Shown: one piece after another, positions 9,901-16,391 of the stretch
How the letters are laid out: every line of letters begins with the position of its first letter
Position numbering within the stretch: position 1 is the first letter of the stretch
DNA from: JAPLMW01 sp964619675
Lineage (GTDB): Bacteria > Planctomycetota > Phycisphaerae > Sedimentisphaerales > UBA12454
Direction: 5' to 3'
NCBI GenBank assembly: GCA_964619675.1
Contig: CAZUEO010000019.1
Coordinates: 1 to 43,367, forward strand
Length of the DNA stretch: 43,367 nt
Made by a program: the position numbers and the translations under genes
The notes under the pieces: generated by a model
Seen by the model: the letters and a program-made list of their open reading frames with translations, nothing else
Told to the model about the DNA's origin: nothing
Database searches by the model: none

Positions 9901-10256
9901 TCCAAAAGGCCATTTATGAAACAATCAAAAAAGAACTTCCATTCGACAACGTAAAAATCCAGGCTGTGATAAAAGGCAAAACAGTGTACATAACCACCTT
10001 CGATATATACGGCCCTACCGCCTCGCTGAGAGGAACGGGAACTTACGAGCCGGCCGGCGATACAATCAATGTCGATTTCAAGGCATACAGCGCTGCAGGC
10101 AAGGAAGGACCGCCCAGCTTTATCGAGTCTCTCACATCAGGCATCGCCGCGGCTTTCCTGAGGGTTGAAATGAGAGGAACTCTTGAAAACCCGCAAATAA
10201 AAGTCATCCCCCTGCCTTTTATCGAAAAATCACTGGAAATAATCGGAACAAAGTGA
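6927..10256 (+). CDS. large AsmA-like (DUF748-type) envelope protein
   Basis: An 1109-aa protein with one N-terminal membrane helix (about residues 7-26) followed by a very long beta-rich periplasmic region. The start of that region, LKPLAIKQIKEITGARVDIDGI, is typical of the AsmA/YhdP/TamB superfamily. Those proteins form beta grooves bridging the inner and outer membranes and are implicated in lipid transport or outer-membrane biogenesis. The last 200 residues contain an AsmA-C-like segment (GGTVNGELNIQGDF, later MRGTLENPQIKVIPLPFI). Start is GTG at 6927, overlapping the purD stop by 4 bases; the coupling to a purine gene is functionally unexplained. Sequence alone does not tell which AsmA subfamily it belongs to. 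Confidence 0.8.
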   Translation: MIKKDKKIIYWIIIIIAAVILWCLYNWGGTLLKPLAIKQIKEITGARVDIDGIRFRISGKVRLENIRIGPLTKQKPDNAILTAKKLDAYFAPISILKLSPRLKRLKIEDFTLNVQYNNDIKQWNILALKLPAGKKKPPLPQLRFKRGEIKFTQINNGKETKNIACCIKNGNMKKGANTLTIAEDDATETSGNRILVNWTKPALRLSNGNGKTEIKVDCRLPLLDLSLFGSKCNLNSFNSKITADKENIIFENTRLVIGPQTVIDVNGVIKDLQKDPAFVFAVKMKDLTVRHEPADNTFVTGSRIFEQFIPMLQVFFDNFNPQGLLDLDVILTGKAKQIAKTQCRGYLGCKDISMQYFQFPYLLEHLAGRIDVTENSMTMKDVKAAHGKVPITMNGYCSGFGETMDSRIVMSSNNMILDDDLYTALLEHHKRLWYIFSPAGVVSGDFIYSAKPPDTRIMEIYGDLLNVSIMCQYFPYSIRDITGKIAMSGDRIELKDISSRRNGGTIKMYGLITKANTLSPQYNFKIQADDIAIDKELINAFPQEQKKFFSNFGIQAKGDADIHIFSADNNEIPVDYLAKLNITGQRISHPLLPQPLTNITLDANLTPATLEIESFKADFNDSPLDAAGTIWTGFGKEPVGYCMRLKAMHLALDSNLVGTVLGQSSAELLEDYNFKGPVNLSATIAKNPKIKCPPFEIAVECLSDTAAISKLNLPLKDITGRVIVKPDTIEFIELAATPAGSIEPLEKTPRIMLDGKINMLQQDINSAELKLNAVEMSLDEKFAAVLGKMGKYYTELEPTGKFDLNLDRIKFYKNDANDKMLQLDGAIFFKNCSIGRKKPVSNIYAILDIDARYKVGAGLRNCNLFLNVQNVKVKNRPFKNLKAPIITDINEEKIVVENFVGDFLGGKITGAAEFQTDSTGKLANYSISMALSQVDTESLVSPQTMSASQTGGTVNGELNIQGDFRQAGTARGRLIALATGLKPKQTGIVTQIQKAIYETIKKELPFDNVKIQAVIKGKTVYITTFDIYGPTASLRGTGTYEPAGDTINVDFKAYSAAGKEGPPSFIESLTSGIAAAFLRVEMRGTLENPQIKVIPLPFIEKSLEIIGTK

Positions 10257-10272
10257 ATCGCCCGGAAAATCC

Positions 10273-10301
10273 TTGACAAACATATAATTATTGATAATAA
10301 T
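10273..10301 (+). promoter_or_regulatory. strong promoter of the first RCC1-repeat gene
   Basis: A perfect TTGACA is followed after 17 bases by AATAAT (5 of 6). It lies 53 bases before the start codon and just past the AsmA-like stop, making the RCC1 gene its own transcription unit. Confidence 0.6.
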
Positions 10302-10353
10302 AGCTGCTTGGTTATTTGTGTCTAAAACAAGTGTGTAGGTAGGAGGACAAAAA

Positions 10354-12240
10354 ATGCAATTCCGTAATGTTTTCAAGAAAAATCTGGTATTGTTTTCGTT
10401 AGTTACTGTCGTCTTTTCTTTCTGTACCAGCCAATCCGTTTTGGCCAAATCGGGCAAAATTATCGGCTGGGGAGGCCGGCTGGTCGGCGCTGACCTGACA
10501 AGCGGTGTTGTGGCGGTCTCAGCGGGCAACACTCATAGTCTCTTCCTGAAGGCCGATGGCTCCATCGTGGCCCTGGGCAGCAAAAGTTACGGTCAGTGCG
10601 ATATTCCATCGCCTAATACCGACTTCATAGCTGTCTCGGCTGGCTGGCGGCACTCGCTCGGCCTGAAGGCTGACGGCTCTGTTGTTACCTGGGGATATAA
10701 CGAACATGGCGAGTGCAACTTGCCAAATCCCAATACCGGTTTTGTGGCGATCTCGGCAGGCTGCAGTCACAATCTCGCCCTGAAGGAAGACGGCTCCATC
10801 GTTGCATGGGGAGCCAGTTACTGGGGCCAGTGTGATATTCCTTTGCCAAATGAAGGTTTTATAGCAATCTCGGCAAGTGAGGAATATAGTCTCGCCCTGA
10901 AAGAGGACGGCTCCATCGTATCGTGGGGAAATGGGTGGGATGAAGATTACGGCCAGGCCAATGTTCCTGCACCGAACACAGATTTTGTAGCCGTCTCGGC
11001 CGGCAGTTATCACAGCCTCGGTCTGAAATCAGACGGCTCCATCGTGGCCTGGGGATATAACTCCTTTGGCCAGTGCAATGTGCCTCCGCCTAATACGGAT
11101 TTTGTGGCCGTCGCCGCTGGCTCGGCGTATAACAGCATAGGCCTGAAGTCAGACGGCTCTGTTGTAGTCTGGGGACGAGATGAACTTGGCATTTCTGATG
11201 TCCCTTCGCCGAATACGGATTTTGTGGCAATTGCCATGCACTTTGTTTACTGCCTCGGCCTGAAATCGGATGGTTCTGCCGTAGGGTGGGGATACAATAG
11301 TAACGGCCAGTGTAATATCCCGTTGCCGAACGCAGATTTTACGGCCGTCGCGGCGAGCGGGCACAATTTAGGCCTGAAATCAGACGGCTCGATTTTGGTG
11401 TGGGGAAGCGCCGCTTTCGGCAGATATGATATTCCCCTGCCTAATAGCGGCTTTGTAACCATCTCGGCGGGTGAGTATCACAGCTTAGGCCTGAGGTCGG
11501 ACAGCTCCGTCGCAGCGTGGGGAGCCGGTGAAGCCGGGCAATCAGGTTGGGGCTGGCCACGCTATGACCAATGCGTTGTGCCATTGCCCAATACAGATTT
11601 TGTGGCCGTCGCGGCCGGCGGCTTTCACAGCCTTGGCCTTAAGCAGGACGGTTCTATCGTGTCGTGGGGAAGGAATGACACCGGCCAATGCAACGTTCCC
11701 TCACCCAACAGTGATTTTGCAGCAGTCGCAGCCGAGGGAGGCCGCAGCTTAGGCCTGAAATCGGACGGCTCCGTTGTGGCGTGGGGCTCCACCAGCAGTG
11801 TTCCTTCACCCAACAGTGATTTTGTAGCAATCGCGGCCGGGTCAGGTCACAGCTTAGGCCTGAAATCAGACAGCTCCATTGCGGCGTGGGGAGACAATTC
11901 TTATGGCCAATGCAATATTCCTGCACCCAATACAGGTTTTACAGCCATTGCCGCAGGCTCAGGTTACAGTTTAGGCCTGAAGCGGGATGGTTTTATCGTG
12001 GCGTGGGGAAGGAATGATTACGGCCAGTGTGATGTCCCTCCGCCTGATACAGGTTTTGTGGTGGCAATCGAAGCGAGCGGTTCCTGCAGTTTGGCTGTTA
12101 TCCAGGTTTGTGATTACACGCTCGGCGGCGATTCAAACTACGATTGCCGAGTTGATTTTTATGACTTCGTAAAGATGGCTTCAAACTGGCTGATAGACTG
12201 CAAAAGCGACCCTAACAACCCTGCCTGCATTCCGAAATGA
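10354..12240 (+). CDS. secreted RCC1-repeat protein with dockerin-like C terminus
   Basis: A 628-aa exported protein. The signal peptide covers about residues 1-32 and ends in an AKS cleavage region. Thirteen full RCC1-type repeats of about 37-45 residues and one partial repeat follow, each patterned as FVAVSAG...HSLGLKSDGSIVAWG...GQCNVPxPN. RCC1 repeats form a beta-propeller used for protein or ligand contacts. The C terminus carries one EF-hand/dockerin-type calcium loop (GGDSNYDCRVDFYDFVKMASNW) and a short tail with two cysteines (IDC, PACIPK). In Phycisphaerae such tails are common on exported proteins and probably have an anchoring or sorting role (inference). The ribosome site GGAGG precedes the ATG at 10354. 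A paralogue sits at 39396-40874. Confidence 0.88.
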   Translation: MQFRNVFKKNLVLFSLVTVVFSFCTSQSVLAKSGKIIGWGGRLVGADLTSGVVAVSAGNTHSLFLKADGSIVALGSKSYGQCDIPSPNTDFIAVSAGWRHSLGLKADGSVVTWGYNEHGECNLPNPNTGFVAISAGCSHNLALKEDGSIVAWGASYWGQCDIPLPNEGFIAISASEEYSLALKEDGSIVSWGNGWDEDYGQANVPAPNTDFVAVSAGSYHSLGLKSDGSIVAWGYNSFGQCNVPPPNTDFVAVAAGSAYNSIGLKSDGSVVVWGRDELGISDVPSPNTDFVAIAMHFVYCLGLKSDGSAVGWGYNSNGQCNIPLPNADFTAVAASGHNLGLKSDGSILVWGSAAFGRYDIPLPNSGFVTISAGEYHSLGLRSDSSVAAWGAGEAGQSGWGWPRYDQCVVPLPNTDFVAVAAGGFHSLGLKQDGSIVSWGRNDTGQCNVPSPNSDFAAVAAEGGRSLGLKSDGSVVAWGSTSSVPSPNSDFVAIAAGSGHSLGLKSDSSIAAWGDNSYGQCNIPAPNTGFTAIAAGSGYSLGLKRDGFIVAWGRNDYGQCDVPPPDTGFVVAIEASGSCSLAVIQVCDYTLGGDSNYDCRVDFYDFVKMASNWLIDCKSDPNNPACIPK

Positions 12241-12262
12241 GAAGAACTAAATTTAGCTTGAC

Positions 12263-12281
12263 CTGCCGATAAGGCAGTTTT
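12263..12281 (+). terminator. intrinsic terminator after the first RCC1 gene
   Basis: CTGCC and GGCAG form a 5-bp stem with a GATAA loop, followed by TTTTAT. It is 22 bases past the RCC1 stop and just upstream of the TPP riboswitch. The short stem makes its strength uncertain. Confidence 0.4.
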
Positions 12282-12298
12282 ATACTCTTTTTTATACA

Positions 12299-12380
12299 GG
12301 GGTGGCCAAAGACGGCCTGAGAATATACCCTTTGAACCTGAACAGGATTATCCCTTTAGGGGAATGCCTGCGTAGGAAGC
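12299..12380 (+). promoter_or_regulatory. TPP riboswitch (THI element)
   Basis: The conserved core of the thiamine pyrophosphate aptamer is present in order: GGGGTGG (12299), CCTGAGAATATACCCTTTGAACCTGA (12317-12342, given here by its invariant pieces CTGAGA, ACCC and GAACCTGA), a short variable P3 stem, and TGCGTAGGAA-type closing sequence (CCTGCGTAGGAAG near 12367-12379). It stands directly upstream of thiC, whose product makes the thiamine pyrimidine, the expected target of feedback by TPP. Confidence 0.93.
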
Positions 12381-12405
12381 GATTGAAACGGCAATAATCA
12401 GTATG

Positions 12406-12437
12406 AAAGGTCGCTTTGCTGCCAGGGCGACTTTTTT
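12406..12437 (+). terminator. riboswitch-controlled intrinsic terminator before thiC
   Basis: AAAGGTCGC (12406-12414) pairs with GCGACTTTT (12427-12435), a 9-bp stem with one G-U, followed by a T run. Placed 26 bases after the TPP aptamer and just before the thiC ribosome site, it is the likely expression platform: TPP binding should favour this hairpin and stop transcription. Confidence 0.75.
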
Positions 12438-12450
12438 ATTTGGAGAAAAA

Positions 12451-13755
12451 ATGGCGACACAAATCAAATCGGCACGCGATAGCAAAGTAACAAGCCAGAT
12501 GAATACCGTCGCAAAAAATGAAAACATCCCGCCAGAGACAGTCCGCAAAGAAACCGCCGAAGGAAAAATGGTCATTCCCGCCAATATTATCCACATAGAA
12601 AAAAATCTAAAACCCATCGGCATCGGCAGAGCCGCCCTGATAAAAGTCAACGCCAATATCGGCACAAGCAGCTCAAGCTCATCCATAGAAGATGAACTTG
12701 AAAAACTAACAGCCGCCTTCGATGCCCGAACAGATACGGTTATGGATTTAAGCACCGGCGGCAATACCAACGAGGTTCGAAACAGATTAATTGAAAACTG
12801 CCCGGCGCCATTTGGAACTGTGCCCGTTTATGAAATGATTATCGGCAGAAATATAGAAGATATAAATTCCAAAGTCATCCTCGAAACAATAGAAAAACAG
12901 GCCAAACAGGGAGTCGATTTCTTCACCATCCACGCAGGCGTTCTTAAGGAATATCTGCCGCTTGTCGTAAAAAGGATCTCCGGAATCGTCAGCCGCGGAG
13001 GAGCATTAATCGCCAAATGGATGCTTTTGAAAAATAAACAAAACCCATTTTACGAGCTGTTTGACGACATCTGCGACATTATGGCACAATACGATGTATG
13101 TTTCTCGCTTGGCGACGGCCTGCGTCCCGGCTGTATTGCCGATGCTACGGATGAAGCGCAAATCGCAGAGCTGAAAACACTCGGCGAACTTGTTCTGCGC
13201 GCAAGAGAAAAAAATTGCCAGGTTATGGTTGAAGGCCCAGGCCATATTCCATTTGACCAAATTCAGAGAAATATGGAGCTTCAGCAGCAATATTGTCACG
13301 GCGCGCCATTTTACGTGCTCGGCCCGCTGGTAACGGATATCGCCCCCGGCTACGACCATATTACAAGCGCTATCGGCGGCACTGCTGCGGGATACTATGG
13401 CGCATCGTTCTTGTGCTACGTAACGCCCAAAGAACATCTCGGCCTTCCTGATGCACAGGACGTAAGAGATGGCGTCATAGCAACCAAAATCGCCGCCCAT
13501 GCCGCGGATGTCGCAAGAGGCCTGCCGGGCTGCGCAGAAAAAGATAAACAATTAAGCATCGCAAGAGCCGCTCTCGACTGGAAAAAACATATCGAAAGCG
13601 CGATTGACCCTAAAACCGCACAAAAGTTCCACAGCAAGGCCTGCATAAAAAGCATTAATGCCACCGCCCCGAACGATGACTACTGCACAATGTGCGGAAA
13701 AGAATGGTGCAGCCTCAGGATAAATAAAGAGCTGATGAAAATATTCAAAAAATAG
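12451..13755 (+). CDS. thiC: phosphomethylpyrimidine synthase ThiC
   Basis: ThiC is a radical-SAM enzyme that converts aminoimidazole ribotide into hydroxymethylpyrimidine phosphate for thiamine synthesis. The 434-aa product has family segments such as VMDLSTGGN, EGPGHIPFDQI and the closing [4Fe-4S] site CTMCGKEWC (about residues 411-419, CxxCxxxxC). I start at the ATG at 12451 because GGAG lies 6 bases upstream; an in-frame ATG at 12403 falls inside the regulatory terminator and has no ribosome site. The gene is controlled by the TPP riboswitch at 12299-12380. It ends 3 bases from the stop of the convergent M24 peptidase. It is the short form, without the N-terminal extension of proteobacterial ThiC. 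Confidence 0.97.
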   Translation: MATQIKSARDSKVTSQMNTVAKNENIPPETVRKETAEGKMVIPANIIHIEKNLKPIGIGRAALIKVNANIGTSSSSSSIEDELEKLTAAFDARTDTVMDLSTGGNTNEVRNRLIENCPAPFGTVPVYEMIIGRNIEDINSKVILETIEKQAKQGVDFFTIHAGVLKEYLPLVVKRISGIVSRGGALIAKWMLLKNKQNPFYELFDDICDIMAQYDVCFSLGDGLRPGCIADATDEAQIAELKTLGELVLRAREKNCQVMVEGPGHIPFDQIQRNMELQQQYCHGAPFYVLGPLVTDIAPGYDHITSAIGGTAAGYYGASFLCYVTPKEHLGLPDAQDVRDGVIATKIAAHAADVARGLPGCAEKDKQLSIARAALDWKKHIESAIDPKTAQKFHSKACIKSINATAPNDDYCTMCGKEWCSLRINKELMKIFKK

Positions 13756-13758
13756 CTG

Positions 13759-14847
13759 CTACTTTATTTTCAAAAGCGGCACTTTGTCGCTTTTCAAACG
13801 CGAACTTAAAACTTTACAGCCCGTCCTGGTAATCAGGACGTCATCTTCAATCCTAATGCCGAATTTGCCGGGCAGATAAACCGCAGGCTCAATCGTTACC
13901 ACATTGCCCTGCCGCAGAGTATCCTTTGAAATAACCGATATAACCGGCCGTTCGTGAACTTCCAGCCCGAGCCCGTGGCCAAGTCCGTGGCCGTAAGGCG
14001 GCAGCAAAGCTGCCGCAATAATTTTCTTTGCAGCAGCATCAGCTTTTTTTACCTTAACGCAGGCCTTTACCGCCTTTATCGCGGCAGCTTGCGCCTCAAA
14101 TACCGCTTTGTATCCCTTCGCATATAAATCATTTACTTTGCCGACCGCGAAACATCTTGTCATATCGCAGCAATAGCCGGCCAGCTTGCCGCCAAAATCT
14201 ATAAGAATCGTATCGACCTTTTTAAGCTTTTTGGCAGATGGGCGATGATGTGCCATCGCTGAATTGCTGCCAAATGCAACAATAGTTTCAAAGGCCGGCG
14301 ATGCGCCTGCCTTTTGCATTTCAAAGTTCAACATCGCAGCGAGAGCCGTCTCGCTGATACCGATATGAATTTCCCGCAAAACTTTGGCGAGCGCTTTTTC
14401 TGAAATTTCAATCGCCTTTTTTATTGCTGCGACTTCAAACTCGTCCTTTATCTGCCTTCCCAGTTCGACAAGACCGCCTGCCGTCCTGAGCCGGCGGCCA
14501 AGTTTTTCCCGCAGAATATTAAACACAGCCAGCTCTATTTTGTCTTCAACCACGACAGCCTTCACAGCGGGAACTTTTTTCAATATGTCAACCACGGCCT
14601 CTGTCATCCTGCCTTTGCGCTCATAAATCCTGCAGGCAGGACACTGGCTCTTTGCCTGCAGAGTATATCTGCAGTCGGTAACAAGCCAAACGTCCTTTGC
14701 CGTTAAAATCAGCCAGCTGTCATCGTCCGAAAAACCGCTCAAATACGAGACATTGGCGCCGCAGGCCACTATCAGCGCATCGAGACGCTTTTTCCTGAGC
14801 AATCCTTTGACTTTTTTTACTCGATTTTTAAAAATATCGTTTCTCAT
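13759..14847 (-). CDS. M24-family metallopeptidase (Xaa-Pro aminopeptidase type)
   Basis: A 362-aa enzyme of the pita-bread fold that removes N-terminal residues before proline, or a close relative. An N-terminal creatinase-like domain (about 1-125, with YLSGFSDDDSWLIL) precedes the catalytic domain. The five metal ligands are visible: Asp217 and Asp228 (LIDFGG, CCDMTR), His291 (GHGLGHGLGLEVHE), Glu320 (TIEPAVYLPG) and Glu334 (GIRIEDDV). Protein is soluble. I chose the ATG at 14847; a longer frame from 14949 would overlap the divergent rhomboid gene and adds a basic stretch not typical of the family. Exact substrate (PepP versus PepQ type) cannot be read from sequence. Confidence 0.92.
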   Translation of the reverse strand: MRNDIFKNRVKKVKGLLRKKRLDALIVACGANVSYLSGFSDDDSWLILTAKDVWLVTDCRYTLQAKSQCPACRIYERKGRMTEAVVDILKKVPAVKAVVVEDKIELAVFNILREKLGRRLRTAGGLVELGRQIKDEFEVAAIKKAIEISEKALAKVLREIHIGISETALAAMLNFEMQKAGASPAFETIVAFGSNSAMAHHRPSAKKLKKVDTILIDFGGKLAGYCCDMTRCFAVGKVNDLYAKGYKAVFEAQAAAIKAVKACVKVKKADAAAKKIIAAALLPPYGHGLGHGLGLEVHERPVISVISKDTLRQGNVVTIEPAVYLPGKFGIRIEDDVLITRTGCKVLSSRLKSDKVPLLKIK

Positions 14848-14936
14848 CCGTGTTTTTATCTCTTGTATAAAATGCGTTCTGATATTAGAATACCGCCTTC
14901 TAAATAGTTTAGCCAGACTTTTTATAAAAACAGGAT

Positions 14937-16109
14937 ATGCTGCTCCCAATCAGGACAAACATTAAGCCGTGGCGGACGCCATACACGAATTACGCATTGA
15001 TTATTGTCAATGTGATTATTTTTTTCATAACCTACACCGGCGGCCGCCAAACCCTGCACGCGTGGGCACAGAAATATATGCTTATGCCTGCGTATCCTTT
15101 CCTGTGGCAGTTTATAACTTACGCCTTCCTGCACGGCAGCGTCTGGCATATATTCGGCAATATGTATTTTTTGTATATATTCGGAAACAACGTCAACGAC
15201 CGGCTCGGGCACACAAATTACCTGTGCTTTTACCTTGCAGGAGCCGTTTTCAGCGCTGTCGGCCATATCCTCATCGCCCCACTTCACGGCTCAGGCGTTG
15301 AAATACCTGTGCTCGGCGCGAGCGGTGCCATCGCTGCCGTTACAGGCGCATATCTGGTCCTCTATCCTCAATCACTTATAACCATTGTTTACTGGTTCTT
15401 CTTCATAGGAACTATGGAAATCCCCGCTATATATCTCATCCTGCTCAAAATGATTTTCATCGACAACATCTTCGCAAGAACATCGACAGGTATCGCTTAC
15501 GACGCTCACCTGGCAGGCTACGCCTTTGGCATTGGTGCGATTCTGCTCCTGCTGGCGGTAAAACTGCTGCGCCCTGATGATTTTGATTTGTGGGCAATGC
15601 TGAGACGCTGGAATCAAAGGAGAGCTTACAGGGGTTCCATCGCTCAAAGCGGAGACCCGTTTGCAGGCAGAATCAGCAAAAAAATAAAGGTCAAAGAGGT
15701 AAAAACCGAAGCAGAAAAACAGACCGATGAAAAAACAGCGGCCATGAAGCAGGAAATCCTTACCCGCATAACCCAGGGCAACATTGCCTCCGCCACCTCG
15801 CTCTATCTGGAACTGCTAAAAGACAATCCCGGCCAATTAATGCCTCGCCAGGCAATGCTCGACATAGCAAACCAGCTTATGTCAACAGGCCAATGGCCTG
15901 ACGCCGCACAAGCTTACGAAAAGTTCCTGCACTATTACAGCGGAACCGAGCACTATGAACAGGTGCAGCTCATGCTCGGCATTGTTTATGCAAGGTATCT
16001 GTCAAACAAAACAAAAGCCCTCGATTATTTGAAAAAGGCTTTAAGCAGGTTGACTGACCCCAGCCAGAAAAAAATGTGCAGCGATGAAATACAAAGGCTT
16101 GAAGAATGA
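14937..16109 (+). CDS. rhomboid-family intramembrane serine protease with C-terminal helical repeat domain
   Basis: A 390-aa protein with six or seven membrane helices in residues 18-212. The catalytic dyad is visible as Ser129 in GASGA and His191 in YDAHLAGYAFG, and the helix-2 HxxxN-type segment HGSVWHIFGNM (66-76) supplies the oxyanion site. Rhomboids cut membrane proteins within or near transmembrane helices. After a charged linker (about 213-265) comes a helical region of about 120 residues resembling tetratricopeptide repeats (WPDAAQAYEKFLHYY, EQVQLMLGIVYAR), a probable protein-protein contact platform on the cytoplasmic side. AGGA precedes the ATG. The gene is divergent from the M24 peptidase. 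Substrate unknown. Confidence 0.92.
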   Translation: MLLPIRTNIKPWRTPYTNYALIIVNVIIFFITYTGGRQTLHAWAQKYMLMPAYPFLWQFITYAFLHGSVWHIFGNMYFLYIFGNNVNDRLGHTNYLCFYLAGAVFSAVGHILIAPLHGSGVEIPVLGASGAIAAVTGAYLVLYPQSLITIVYWFFFIGTMEIPAIYLILLKMIFIDNIFARTSTGIAYDAHLAGYAFGIGAILLLLAVKLLRPDDFDLWAMLRRWNQRRAYRGSIAQSGDPFAGRISKKIKVKEVKTEAEKQTDEKTAAMKQEILTRITQGNIASATSLYLELLKDNPGQLMPRQAMLDIANQLMSTGQWPDAAQAYEKFLHYYSGTEHYEQVQLMLGIVYARYLSNKTKALDYLKKALSRLTDPSQKKMCSDEIQRLEE

Positions 16110-16391
16110 CAATCCAAAATCCCTGTACCTCAAAAGTGCCTATTTGGGGGGATTGTAGGATTTTAAACGTGTTCTCATTCTTGTAATCTGTGTAACCTAT
16201 GGCTAATCTTACCCATTTTTCTTAAAATATCCTGTTTAAACCTGTTGAAAAATGTGGTATTTACGGCTTTAAATCAAAGAATTTCAGGGCTTAAGACCGA
16301 TAATACAATATAGTTTCCGGTCTTCGGCAGTCGGTTTTGTTATTTTATATCTATTTATTTTAACTGTACTTATGAAGTATGGAGGTCAGCA
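16110..16391. other. non-coding spacer before smc
   Basis: No gene is seen. The spacer has a CAATCC/GGATTG inverted pair (from 16112), a piece of the dispersed repeat type TAATCTGTGTAACCTATGGCTAA (16184-16206), and AAGACCG/CGGTCTT (about 16292-16323), a 7-bp inverted pair followed by CAGTCGGTTTTG. A TTG start with GGAGGT closes it. No convincing promoter is found. Confidence 0.4.

Noticed and set aside
12403..12450. Upstream in-frame ATG for thiC
   Set aside because: It lies in the riboswitch terminator hairpin and has no ribosome site; the ATG at 12451 has GGAG.
14848..14949. N-terminal extension of the M24 peptidase
   Set aside because: It overlaps the divergent rhomboid gene and is not expected for the family.
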